Positions 35,149 through 46,971 of a stretch of DNA of 64,000 bases are shown piece after piece. Source of the DNA: Ligustrum vulgare (taxonomy: Eukaryota; Streptophyta; Magnoliopsida; Lamiales; Oleaceae). Below the pieces are notes generated by a model. It had not been told where the DNA came from. It did not search any database and worked only from the letters and a program-made list of their open reading frames with translations. The position numbers were made by a program, and so were the translations under genes. The first letter of the stretch is position 1; each line of letters opens with the position of its first letter. The stretch is taken from NCBI GenBank assembly GCA_963555705.1, contig OY743179.1, positions 22,328,692 to 22,392,691 on the forward strand, given 5' to 3'.

Positions 35149-36409
35149 CTAATCATATCTCCATTCCACAGAATCCACACCACCACACCAATCCAAACCC
35201 TAAAATCATTTTCAATGAAAAATTCTCTCTCTTCACCCTCACCCAACACATCTTACGGCCACACCCACAACAATCTCTCTTTCCTTCCACACTGTAGAAG
35301 TGATAACTCTTCAATAAAATGATGTACCATATGGATGTATTGAGTAGAATAATCGCTCACAAGCTCTTGCAATAACAATTAGAGAACCATTGACCAAACT
35401 TCTGTGTAATCAAGAAACCTTAATTGAAAAACCAAAACCCAGAGCGAGAGAAGGAAATAAAAAAGGGTAAGAACAATTCAGAAAGGGAAACAGAAAGGGT
35501 AAGAAGAATCACCCATGGGGGTTTTACTTTTTACAGATTCAAAGTTCGCCCAAAGGTCAAAGAACTAACTGGATCTGTTATTGTTGATGACAGTGAAGAA
35601 ATTGAGGAAGATAAGACACTTGGTGCATAGGATTCAACAGTAGAACAACGCAAGGTCTTCAATATTCTCTATTCTTTGTGACTTGAAATAAATGTGCTAT
35701 CAAATTGTACTTGAAAGATTCAGTTAGTTCGACGGCGATGGTCGGTGGATGCGGTGGCGGCATCGGTGACTTGAAATTAATATGTGACTTACAAATTCTA
35801 TTGTTAGTCACCTTAAAATATGTTCTTGTGGCCTTAAAAAAATGGTAGTGGTGATTGGAAATCGTGGTGGTTTCACCTTAGTGTAAAGGCATCTCCAACC
35901 CTACTCCAAATTTGGGATAAAATCTTAAATTTGGGGTAAAATATTCTCCAACCCTACCCTTAATCTCACCTCAAATTTGGGGTTATAAATAGCGCAATCC
36001 ATCCCAAATTTGGATAAGGGTTGCACTATTCATAACCTCAAATTTGGGGTTGAACTTAATTAATTACCAAATTGTCATTTTCTTATTTAATTTAAATGTT
36101 TAACATTATTAATTAGTCTAATAATTTGTTGTTATAGAAATTATCTTAACTGTAAATATTATAATAATTATTATTTAATTTTTCTTAAAAATTTTTTTTT
36201 TGTTCTAAATAATAGTAATATTTTTGTTAATATCGTTACAAAATCGGCACGAATTAGTTTGGATAATTAAAAATACTGAAATTTTATTTCCAAAACTAAC
36301 GACGACATATGTCAAATAAAGCTACATATGCAACAACAACGAGAGGAAAACATAAACTCCAACATACAAGAAAACTAATACGAAATAGTTAGTCGAGATA
36401 GTCAATGAA

Positions 36410-36664
36410 CTAGTAATCGCCCAAACCAGTGGAGGATCCCCCGATGTCGCCAAACAATTGAGAAAATGAACTAACGGTACTTTGCGATCCGGAACTTTGA
36501 TTGTTAGCTCTTTTTTGGGTTATTCTTAACTGTTTACTTTCTAAAAATGCATGTACATGCGGGTTTGCCACAGTAGATAAATTCATGAATAAAATTTTAT
36601 TCTCCTCCTGAAGTTCTGTCATGGCCAGTTTTTTCCTTTCAAGATCATATATATGTTGAATCAC
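36410..36664 (-). pseudogene. PIF/Harbinger ORF1 (Myb-like / NAM-associated C-terminal) fragment
   Basis: The 84-residue frame has the C-terminal helix typical of the no-apical-meristem-associated domain that accompanies plant PIF/Harbinger ORF1 proteins. It has a Glu/Lys-rich start, then NKILFMNLSTVANPHVHAFL and a Ser/Gln-rich tail. The DNA-binding Myb/SANT N-terminus is missing because the gene is cut at the deletion junction near 36664. In the family this protein helps the transposase bind the element ends. Assignment rests on residue pattern, not a search. Confidence 0.6.
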
Positions 36665-36819
36665 CAGCTCCAGAAGTTGAGATAGTTGGCAATGAAGACT
36701 CTCGTTTTCAAGAATTTCTTGGTCGACACAGACAAATGAGAAACAGCGATGCTCATTATAAACTTCGTAATGCTTTAATTGAGCATTTATGGGAGGAATA
36801 TATTAATTCTGAAATTTAA
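36661..36819 (+). pseudogene. PIF/Harbinger transposase C-terminal fragment
   Basis: A reading frame without a start ends in TAA 36817-36819. It encodes EFLGRHRQMRNSDAHYKL followed by RNALIEHLWEEY, the pattern at the C-terminus of plant Harbinger-type (DDE_4) transposases (basic IRD-like segment, His, then a DLIEHLW-like end). The catalytic DDE domain is absent. It meets the minus-strand ORF1 fragment at 36661-36664. Confidence 0.6.
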
Positions 36820-37917
36820 GTTTCGTCCATGATCGATAACATAGTTGAATTTAGGGAATTTGTAGCCACTAGGCGTATTTTGTTGTTCAACTTAGAGTTT
36901 TTTTTTTCCCGAGAAAAAATACTATTTTTAATTTGGTCCATTCTACGCATTAGTTATTAATTTAAATTAAAGTTATTAATTAACAAATTTATAATCAAGG
37001 TATAATTATTAAAAAATTAGAAGAAAATTGAGTATTATTCACTTAACCCCAAATTTGGGGTTAAATGGTTGGAGATAGAATTTGAGTTTACCTCAAATTT
37101 GGGGTAAAGAAGGTAGACCATTGGAGATTGCCTAAGTCTTCATGATCTTAAAAATGGTGGTTGTGAGAAGAAATAGCTAAGCTTCTTTGATTTAATTATG
37201 ACCTGAAATTTAAATAATTTGTAACCTTGAAATCAATTTATGACTTAAAAGATTTGTATTTTGTGACCTGAAATTTTAAAATTTTGTGACCTTAATGTAT
37301 ATAATTAATAAAATATTTTTTACTATTTAATTTAATTAGAACCTAATTTTTGAAATTATATATATTTGATCTTATTTTTTAATTTTGTATTTTTAAAATC
37401 CTTATTTATGTATATTTTTCAAATCAACTTTAATCACGCAAAATATTTTCAAACCACTTTGACTTTGGGGCGAGTATCAAGGAGGTTGAATTACCTTTCT
37501 TTTCTGAAACATAAATATGTCTTTTCGTTATTTACTACACTTAGAACATTTCCAGCAGATTCTCTATATTTATAGAGCATTTTTCACACTTTAGAGAGAA
37601 TCTATAAATTTAGAGAGCTATTTTTTAAAATTACTCCAACAGTCTCTTTATCTTTTTCTCTATATTTTTCTTTTTCCAAAGAGCATAAAATTTTCCCTCA
37701 AATTTTGTTATTCCTCTAGTTTTAAATAAACCTCTTCCCTGTCAAGTATTCTCATTTGAGTTATTGTACTGATTTTCATCCCTATCAATTAAAAAATTCA
37801 CGTTGCTGGTTTCCCAAAAAAAAAAAAAAAAAATCATGTTAAAGAAAAATTGCAAACACAGAGAACAAATAAACACACATATGAATATAGCGTTGACGGT
37901 GGATACAAGGGTAGTTG

Positions 37918-38538
37918 TGTTGGACAATTGATCTGTTTAAAGGAACTGGACCGGAATAGAGCCCAAATTATCAGACCAGCCTGGAGCCCAAGTCTGGAAC
38001 ATTGCCTTTCAGTCGGCCCAATATCTGTGACTCGGTTTTCTTGATCCATTAACTTCCACCTCCTTATACAAGCCGTTGATCTATTCAGATGAATACAGGC
38101 CGTCCATCTGTAAAGAAAAGGAAGAGACGTTCTGATTTTTCTTCATTCTGCATCCAGACACTTTCTCTCTCTCTCACAGATTCAAACCCTAACTCTCTTA
38201 GGCGATTTTCAATCGCCTTCGTCTGTACTTAGTGATTTCTGATGATTTCTTCCTGAAAATCTTAGATCTTGAAAGTATATTCTTTGTGGTAGTATTAGAT
38301 ACTGATTTTATAACAATCAGTATACAATTTTTGAGTTTGGTCAGAGTATTCTGAAACTCATTTGATTCTTTGTGATTTTATGTTCAAATTCTTGTTTTCA
38401 GGAAGTTTCATGTATATTTTGAATTTTGGTTTTCTGGGTTTGTAACTTTACGTTTCTGAATAAAGTTGATTTGATCTTTGTGGTTAATATCATATTCTTG
38501 TTCTTCGTGGTTAGATTCTGAGCCTTTAATTCCTATCA
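37918..38538 (+). repeat. 5' LTR of copia element 4
   Basis: 621 bp, opening TGTTGGACAATTG and closing AATTCCTATCA. It holds a TATA-like CCTTATACAAG near 38061-38071 and a CT-rich tract (38160-38177) in the probable leader. Confidence 0.92.
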
Positions 38539-38539
38539 G

Positions 38540-38552
38540 TGGTATCAGAGCC
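38540..38552 (+). other. Primer-binding site of copia element 4
   Basis: TGGTATCAGAGCC, one base after the LTR, complementary to initiator-Met tRNA. Confidence 0.9.
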
Positions 38553-39559
38553 TTAGGGTTCTTTAAATACGCTGTGGTTTGACTCAGATTTCTTTTTGGA
38601 TCCAGATCTGTTCTTGGTAGATCTAGGGTTTTCTGGACGTTGTTGAGTTTTTTTTTTTAAAAACGATTTAGGGTTTCTGGCTCTTTCGTCAAACTTTGAA
38701 GAAAATACTTTTCTTGAGTTGTTTAAACCTTTTCTGTAAATCGTTTTTTGTATTTTTCTGAAAATATTTTTTGAGAGAAATTTTCAGATTTAAATTCTAG
38801 AAGTTTTTGTTTAAATCTTTTGATACTCTGATTTTGTGGATATTTTTTAGTTGGAACCTATTTTCAAAATTAGGGTTTCTGGTAATTTTTTGAGTATCTG
38901 GATCTTATTTCTGAGTCTATATTTTCTGAGGATCTTGAGACTCAGAATATTTTTCTATAAAATATTCTGGTCACACAGAGATCCTACATTTGATTCTTAG
39001 TGGTTAATTCTTTGTGGTGGATACTGGTTCTTTGTGGCCCTGAACTTCTGGGATTCTGACTCTTAGTGAAAGCTGCAATAGCTTAAATATTATTCTGCAA
39101 TCAGGTGATATTATTCAATTACTGCAATCCTATACTGTAAATTTGTTTTTCAAATTTCATGTTCTCTCCCAAATTCCTCCGTTGAAGCCTATAACTAGGA
39201 CCCCTAGCTTACCTTTGTCCAGGATTTCATTGAGAATCCGGGAATCTGAGGAAGTGTGGGAATATCCAGTATAGGTTGAGGGATATACTGGAAGGACATT
39301 TTTATCAGTATACTGTCTTTGAACATTTTTCTTGATTAAATAATTAGAACTGTTGAATTGAGATCACCTTGATTATTTTGTTTGCTGAAAACTGTGTTCT
39401 GAATATTAGCAAATTTTTCTTGAATATAATTACTTGACATTGTGATATTGTCTTACTAGTGATTGTGACCTGCATTATTATTTACTGTCTGACTATCTGT
39501 TCTTTGAACTACTAAAGCTCAATAACTTGAAATATTTTCAAATCTTGGTCATTATTTCA

Positions 39560-42500
39560 ATGGCTACTTTAAAGGTAGATGTTGAAATATGGAATGGCAA
39601 AGGGGATTTCAACCTCTGGAGTCAAAAATTGCGAGCTTTACTACTTCAAATGAAATGTGCTAAGGCAATTGATAAATCTTGGCCCCTTGATACCCCTCAG
39701 GAAAAATAACTTGAAATGGATGAAACTGCATGGAGCACTTTATTTTTACACTTATCTGATAATGTTATTAGACAAGTAGGCAAGACTAAAACAACATCTG
39801 AATTATGGGATAGGTTGGAAGAACTTTATGATACTGTGTCTTTGCCTGATAAGTGCTTTCTTTGGAAACAATATTTCTCTTTTAAATTTGATCCATCTAA
39901 GGATGTAGAAGAGAACATGAGTAGGTTTACTAAGATCACACAAAGTCTATTAAATTGTGATGAAAAACTTACTGATGAACAAAAGGTTGTTTGTTTATTG
40001 AATGCTATGGGGGATAAGTTTAAAGATTTAAGGAATGCACTGGAATATGGGGGGCAGAAGTTGACCACTGAGATAGTTCATACATCCCTTAAGAATAAAG
40101 AGTTAGAGTTTAAACACAATCCTAAGGAAGCCTATAATGTGATAGGTACCTCTAGGAAGAAGAACTCTCCTAGACTGAGCAAGACTGGAACTAATTTCAA
40201 TAAAAATTGGAATACTTCTAGCAATAATAGGGATTGGAATAACAGGCCTGTGAAAGGTAATTTTCAAAATAAGGGCAACTTCAATAGGCCTAGAGACAGT
40301 AATTTTAGAAGTCAACCTGGTTTCAAAAATCAAGATAATAATGCTAAAAATTATAATAATTTCAGAAACCAGAACAATTTTAGATCTCAGGATAATAATA
40401 CTGGTACTTCTAATATAGATAAACCACCTAGAATTTACTTTTATTGTGGCCAACCTGGACATCATATTAAATACTGTTTTAAAAGGAAAAATGAACAGGG
40501 AATCAGTAATCAGATTGCGGCTGCAGTGCAAGATAATAATAATAGTGGGGTGGTTTATGTCACTACTGAGTCAGATAACAAAAATGAATGGATTCTAGAT
40601 TCTGGTTGTACTTTTCACATGTGTCCTGAAAAGGATATGTTTGCTGATTTCAGTAATGAGTGTCTTGGTTCAGTGAAACTAGGCAATAATATTTCTTGTG
40701 ATGTGAAAGGTATTGGAAAAGTTTTGTTACATCTTGAAAATAACAAAACTCTTATTTTGAATAAAACCAGATATGATCCTGATTTGAAAAGGAACTTGAT
40801 TTCACTTGGAGTCTTAGATTCTGAATCTTTTGAGATCAGAATGAAAAATGGTTTTTTGAGTATTTTTAAAAATAAATGCTTGATTATGAGTACTCCCAAA
40901 ATTAATGGGATTTATATGTTGAATGCCTTGCCTGTTTATGCTAAGTCTTTTAATGCTGTGTTTGATTTGAATAAAACTGAGTTATGGCATAAAATATTAG
41001 GACACATAGGTCAAAAAGGACTTAAACTACTTGAGACCCAAAGGTGTATTTGGTAATGATGTGTTGCATAAACTAGACTTCTGTGAAAAATGTGTGTTAG
41101 GCAAACAGAAAAGTTCTTTTGGTAAAGGTATTCATAAATCTACTGATGTGCTTGAATATGTGCATGCTGACTTGTGGGGTCCTGCTCCTGTGGGTTCAGT
41201 TTCAGGTTTCAGATATTTTCTTCTCATTGTTGATGACCTTTCTAGGAAAACCTGGGTACATTTGTTAAAAACTAAGGATGCTACTGTGTCTGTTTTCAAA
41301 AATTGGATCACCTTAGTTCAAAATTTGAAAGGAAAAAAAGTCAAAACTATTAGAACTGATAATGGTTTAGAATTTTGTAATCAAGAGTTTGATTCTTTTT
41401 GTAGTACCTTAGGTATTCTTAGGCATAGAACTGTTGCCTACAGTCCACAGCAAAATGGGGTTGCTGAAAGAATGAATAGGACACTTCTTGAAAGAACTAG
41501 GTGTCTTTTACTGGACTCAAATTTACCTAAAATTTTTTGGGGTGAAGCAGTCAAAACTGCATCCTATTTGATAAATCTTTCTCCCTGCAGTGCTATTGAT
41601 TTTAAGATTCCAGATCAAATCTGGAATAATTATCTTCCTGATTTTTCAAAATTAAAAGTTTTTGGTTGTGCTGCCTACTCACACCATTCTGGAACTAAAC
41701 TTGACTCCAGGTCTTTAAAATGTGTTTTTCTTGGTTATGGAGAAGGAGTCAAGGGCTATAGGTTATGGGTCAGGGATCAGGGAGGTTACAGAGTCATTTT
41801 GAGTAGGTCTGTGGTCTTTAATGAAAATGATTTTCCTTGCAAAAATGAAAAATTGACTGATCCTGTTAAAGAAAAAGATTTCATTACATCTGAGCTGAGT
41901 GCAGACCATTTAAGTGATGAAAATGGCCTGCCCAATACTCAGTTTCAGGTGGAGCAACCCCCACAGTCTCCAAATGTCATTCCTGAACCTGAACATGAAC
42001 CTGCAGGCTTTGAACCACAACTTGATGATATTCCTGAAGTTGAAACTAACCTTGAAAATTATCAATTGGCTAGGGATAGACCTAGAAGAGAGATTAGACC
42101 ACCTCCTAGGTTTGAGGATCCTGATTTTGTGTCTGCTTTTACATATTCTGATCCTATTTTACTTGAACCTCAATCCTTTGAAGAAGCCGTGTCTTCTAAG
42201 GATTCCAAACTATGGCTTGCAGCAATGCAAGATGAAATGGACTCACTTTTAAAGAATGGTACTTGGATTTTAGTCAATAGACCTGAAAATAAAAGGATAA
42301 TTGACTGTAAATGGATTTTTAAACTGAAAGAAAGTGAATCTAAGGATTTGAAACCAAGGTACAAGGCTAGACTTGTAGCAAAGGGTTTTTCTCAAAAGGA
42401 GGAAATTGATTTTAATGAAATATTTTCACCTGTTGTTAAATACACATCCATCAGAATTTTATTTGCTTTGGTTGCACAATTTGATTTAGAACTTGAGCAA

Positions 42501-43733
42501 ATGGATGTGAAAACTGCTTTCCTATATGGTTCTTTAGATGAAACTATCTATATACATCAACCTAAAGGATTTGAAAAAGGGAAAAATTCTGATTTAGTGT
42601 GTTTGTTGAAAAAATCATTGTATGGTTTGAAATAGGCTCCTAGGCAGTGGTATAAGAGATTTGATTCTTATATCTAAAGCCTAAATTTCCAGAAAAGTAA
42701 ATATGATTCTTGTTTCTATTTTAAAATTGACAAAACTGATTTCATTTATTTGCTTCTATATGTGGATGACATGCTGATTGCTGGACCAAATATGCATGAT
42801 ATAAATGTTCTTAAAGATAAACTGCATTCTGAATTTGAAATGAAGGATATAGGAAATGCTAAAAGAATACTTGGCATGGATATTTTTAGGAATAGACAAT
42901 CTTGGAAACTGTTCTTGAATCAGAAACATTACATAGAAAAGGTCTTAAACAGATTTTACTTATCTGAATCCAAACCTGTATCTTTACCTTTACCTGCACA
43001 TTTTAAATTGTCTATTGAGCATTGTCCTAAGTCTAATGATGAATTGCATAGAATGAAAAATGTGCCATATTCAAATGCTGTTGGATCTGTTATGTACTTA
43101 ATGGTCTGTATCAGACCTGATATAGCATTTGCTGTAAGTGTTTTAAGTAGGTTTATGAGCAATCCTGGTGAATTGCATTGGGAAGCTATGAAATGTCTTT
43201 TAAAATATTTGAAGGGTTCTGCTAGACTTAGTCTAGTGTTTTCAAAAATCAAAAATGATTTTAAACTTAAAGGTTTTGTTGATTCAGATTTTGCTGGAAA
43301 TGTTGATAACAGGAAATCAACATCATCTTATTTCTTTACCTTAAATTCCTCCTGTATTAGCTGGAAATCCCAGCTTCAAAAACTTGTTGCCTTATCATCA
43401 ACTGAAGCAGAATATATAGCTGCTACAGATGCTGTCAAGGAATGTTTATGGTTAAAGGGTTTATTATCTGAAATTGATTGCATTTCTGATTCTGAAGTTG
43501 AAATATGTTCTGATAGCATGAGTGCATTACATCTGTGTAAAAATCCTGTTTTTCACAATAGGTCAAAGCATATTGATGTTAAATTTCATTTCATTAGGGA
43601 CATCATTGATAAAGGTATTGTGAAACTTGTTAAGATACCAACACAGGTTAATCCTGCAGATGCAGGAACAAAGATTATTTCTATTAACAAATTTAAAGAT
43701 GCATTGAGTTTTTTGAACTTGATTGAATTTTGA
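39560..43733 (+). pseudogene. Copia gag-pol polyprotein with three stops and one frameshift
   Basis: Starts at ATG 39560 (gag, KVDVEIWNGKGDFNLW). Breaks in order: TAA 39707-39709 early in gag; an extra base near 41041 just before the integrase zinc-binding Cys pair; TAG 42633-42635 and TAA 42675-42677 just upstream of the RT catalytic YVDD (42759-42770). Other sites are intact: protease Asp-Ser-Gly at 40598-40606, integrase Asp 41169, Asp 41358, Glu 41466, and RNase H Asp near 43281. The gag zinc knuckle reads YX2CX4HX4C (40433-40477), with Tyr where the first Cys is expected. The frame ends at TGA 43733. In family terms it is full length, yet it cannot make integrase, RT or RNase H as written. 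Confidence 0.93.
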
Positions 43734-43789
43734 TGCTTGTCTGTTATGTGTTATCAGATACTGGAATTCAGCTCAATTGAGGTGGAGAT

Positions 43790-44410
43790 TGTTGGACAAT
43801 TGATCTGTTTAAAGGAACTGGACCGGAATAGAGCCCAAATTATCAGACCAGCCTGGAGCCCAAGTCTGGAACATTGCCTTTCAGCCGGCCCAATATCTGT
43901 GACCCGGTTTTCTTGATCCATTAACTTCCACCTCCTTATACAAGCCGTTGATCTATTCAGATGAATCCAGGCCGTCCATCTGTAAAGAAAAGGAAGAGAC
44001 GTTCTGATTTTTCTTCATTCTGCATCCAGACACTTTCTCTCTCTCACACAGATTCAAACCCTAACTCTCTTAGGCGATTTTCAATCGCCTTCGTCTGTAC
44101 TTAGTGATTTCTGATGATTTCTTCCTGAAAATCTTAGATCTTGAAAGTATATTCTTTGTGGTAGTATTAGATACTGATTTTATAACAATCAGTATACAAT
44201 TTTTGAGTTTGGTCAGAGTATTCTGAAACTCATTTGATTCTTTGTGATTTTATGTTCAAATTCTTGTTTTCAGGAAGTTTCATGTATATTTTGAATTTTG
44301 GTTTTCTGGGTTTGTAACTTTACGTTTCTGAATAAAGTTGATTTGATCTTTGTGGTTAATATCATATTCTTGTTCTTCGTGGTTAGATTCTGAGCCTTTA
44401 ATTCCTATCA
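43790..44410 (+). repeat. 3' LTR of copia element 4
   Basis: 621 bp, same ends as the 5' LTR and about four differences (for example C for T near 43884 and C for A near 43967). Confidence 0.92.
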
Positions 44411-44652
44411 AGTTGGAAATGAGGTTGATAATTGTGCATGATATTTAATAAAGAAAGAGGGAGGGTATTGAAAAGTGAAATATTCCAATATATTTAATAA
44501 TAGAGAGTGAGTTTGGCTCTCCAAATTTGGAGAGTCAAACCCACTCTCTAAATTTAAAAGTTGATTTAAAGAGGTTGTTGGAGTATTATTTTAAGATCTT
44601 ACTCTTTAAATTAAAGAGGATTTTGAGTTTAAAGAGTCTGCTGGAGATGCTC

Positions 44653-46966
44653 TTAGGCTCTATTCGGTTGGAATTGGTGCCAAATTAAATTTTATATTTG
44701 ATTTATTTGTGTTTTCTAGGTAAGTTTTGGGGTTAAAAATTGATTTGTAAAATTGTGTAATTGGAGAGAGAAAATATGGATGGTTAAAAAGTTATTTGAG
44801 AAATTGTGTAAATTAAATTTGTTGTCTTTTTTGTCTTTTAATGTATTAATTTGCCAAATTAAATCTAAAAGAACAGGGCCTAAACAATAAATTTTACCTT
44901 AAAAATCACAAAACCTTTGCTTATAAACAAATTCTAGCCGCCGAAGAAGACAATATAATATGATATAGCATGGGAACAAATATCGAACAAGTGATCCAAA
45001 TAAAACCTCAAAAAACATGAAAATCACTATGCCCTTATTTGATCCCGTTAAAATAATTTTTTTTTTTAGAAAAAATGTAATTTGGAATAGTAATTTTTGA
45101 AGAACTAGTGCATCATTCGTGGAATGCACGGATATTGTCTCATACAAAATGTATTGTGAAATTGGTAATTAGATTTGATATCATTGAAAATAAAACTTTG
45201 GTTTGTAATATAATGTGTCGATACTTTTCTTTTAAATTAGTTATTACAGTATAAATTTAATACTATATTATTTTAATCGATCAATAAAAATAAGCGATAT
45301 ATAAATGGAATTATGTTTGTTGGAGACTTTAGTATTTTACTTAATAATTTAATAAATAATACTTAACTATTCAAAAAATATAAGTCAATAATCCTATTAA
45401 TTAAAGAGATCAAGCTTTAAAAAGGTAGTTAAATTTCAACACTTGTTCTTAGTTGTTTGCTTACCACTGTGGTTGTCCTTAATTTCCTCATCGAGTTTAT
45501 CTTACTATACTGTCAAAAAATAAATTGACCAATTATTTTTCTCACTTAGTATGGATATGCAAATTTATTTGGGACAAAAGATTGTTCTTGGTAAATGAAC
45601 AGTTACTAAGTAAAATGATTTTATTCAATTTTTTTTTTTTAATTTTACAATATTAGAAATAGAAAAACGAATATAATTGGTAAATAAATAAAAAGGGTGA
45701 ACAGTGAAAAACATCCATATCGTTTGGTTGTATTGTGAAAATCATTCATATCATTTCAATTTTTGCAGTTACACCCTCAAAATTAACTTTGATTGTAGAA
45801 TTCGTCCTTATCGTCTAAAACTGTTAACTTTTGTTGTAAAATACTGCCCTGACAAATTTTTGGCAGAAACGTTAAGTGAAAAATCGGTAATGCACGAATA
45901 AACTATTCCCGCCTAGTTGTAACTGAACCAAACAGTATTATATATACACATTTGGTACAAAACGTCCTTGAAAATGTGAATGTTTTGCACAAAACTTATT
46001 TGGCATATAAATGTTTTAAGCAAGACATCCCTGCAATGCTACTCAATTTCCAAAAACTTGTATATTTATTATTTGTTTTAATTTGATAAGAAAAATAACT
46101 CGAATTGAAATTAAAAACTTTAACTAAATTGAATTTAGTTAAGAAATTATGGATAGTATTATAGGATTACAATTATATAATTTAAAATGAATGAAATATT
46201 GAGGGAAAAAATATAAAGTAAAACTTTTATATTTGATTTTTGAGACAATTTTATAGACAACGTATTTGCAGTTTGATCTCACTTGTTAGCTTATATTAAA
46301 CTTCTCGTGTAGATCTTCGATTTGACATCCATATTAAGTATTTTTCAATTTCAAATTAATACATATTAATTATCAAAATAATAACAATTATTATAAAATA
46401 AAAAAATAATTTATATAAAAAATAACATCTTGATGTCATTAATATCGTGCTAATGCATCAATGTACCATAATAATTGTTAAAACATTTAATATATTATCT
46501 TTTTGACAAAAAATTCTATATTTAGAAAATTGTTTTAGCGGAAATCTTTGTGCGGATTATGGTGACGGTATTTCTATTTTTACATATAGAAGAAGATGTA
46601 TGGTTAAAATGTAAGAGATATAGAAATGTATTGGAAAATGTGTGGTTGAAAGAAAGATATGAAAAAATGTGTTAAATTATAGTGGGGCCAAACAAAGGCT
46701 ATGTATTGACCGGAAAAGACACACTTGAAGTTCACAATAAATGGCTATGTTCGATAACGCTGTTGTAATTATAAATTGATTTATTTATATGTTTTAGGTA
46801 AAATGTGTGGTTAAAATATGGAGATAGAAAATGTCTGTGGTTAAAAAGTTTTTCAAAAAATTGTATTGTCTATAAATTATAATGATTGTGTTGCCATTAA
46901 AAAACATAGACTAAACAACAATAATTTTTTTGAAAAAATTTATGGTTAGATTCCGCCCCCCGGTTC
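44653..46966. other. Non-coding DNA with MITE copies and a diverged dispersed repeat
   Basis: 44653-44884 looks like a MITE related to the GTTTGGTAAC family: TTAGGCTCTATTC at one end and GAACAGGGCCTAA at the other, with GGATGGTTAAAAAGTTATTT inside. 45690-46060 is AT-rich with no defined ends. 46073-46600 is the diverged partner of 480-935. 46740-46910 is a further GTTTGGTAAC-type MITE copy (AATTATAAATTGATTTATTT, AAAATGTGTGGTTAAAA). No gene is supported. Confidence 0.5.
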
Positions 46967-46971
46967 CTTAT

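Larger units (their letters stand above)
35887..37132. mobile_element. PIF/Harbinger internal-deletion derivative
   Basis: The ends (A)GGCATCTCCAACC and GGTAGACCATTGGAGATTGCC are imperfect inverted repeats, extended inward by AAATTTGGG on both sides. The TAA target duplication lies at 35884-35886 and 37133-37135. The interior keeps the 3' end of a Myb/NAM-associated gene on the minus strand (36410-36664) and the 3' end of a transposase gene on the plus strand (36661-36819), joined back to back. In intact PIF/Harbinger elements the two genes may be divergent, so this is what a deletion of the middle would leave. Confidence 0.8.
34820..37420 (+). mobile_element. Mutator-like element 1, carrying two nested insertions
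   Basis: The ends are long imperfect inverted repeats of about 75 bases containing ATAAGATCAAA, TAATTTCAAAAAT(C/T)AGGT and, at the tips, GGAAATACAC and GAAAAATATACAT. The same ends and interior words (GTGACTTGAAAT, GTGACCT-AAAT) recur in opposite orientation at 56652-58006. I could not find a 9-bp target duplication here. Inside lie an hAT MITE (34955-35148) and a PIF/Harbinger derivative (35887-37132). Between them, 35537-35630 looks like a captured exon: TTTTTACAG acceptor, then an acidic frame ending VDDSEEIEEDKTLGA and a TAG. No transposase is present. The ends are approximate. Confidence 0.6.
37918..44410 (+). mobile_element. Copia-type LTR retrotransposon 4, young but coding-defective
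   Basis: A 6.5-kb element with equal 621-bp LTRs (37918-38538, 43790-44410) and a 5-bp target duplication AGTTG (37913-37917, 44411-44415). The primer-binding site TGGTATCAGAGCC is at 38540-38552 and the purine tract TTGAGGTGGAGA precedes the 3' LTR. The LTRs differ at about four positions by eye (99.4% identity). A leader of about 1 kb precedes gag. All copia domains are present but interrupted. It inserted into a Tourist-like MITE. Confidence 0.94.
37544..44652. mobile_element. Tourist-like MITE split by copia element 4
   Basis: The left end GAACATTTCCAGCAGATTCT and right end AGAGTCTGCTGGAGATGCTC are inverted repeats with four or so mismatches in 20. The TTA target duplication lies at 37541-37543 and 44653-44655. 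Its own sequence is 37544-37917 and 44416-44652, about 0.6 kb in all; everything between is copia element 4 plus one copy of that element's target duplication. It is non-coding. Confidence 0.78.

Noticed and set aside
35424..35630. 68-codon frame as an independent gene
   Set aside because: Its first part is Lys/Glu-rich low complexity before a splice-acceptor-like site. Only the last 30 codons look exonic, so it is treated as a possible captured fragment.
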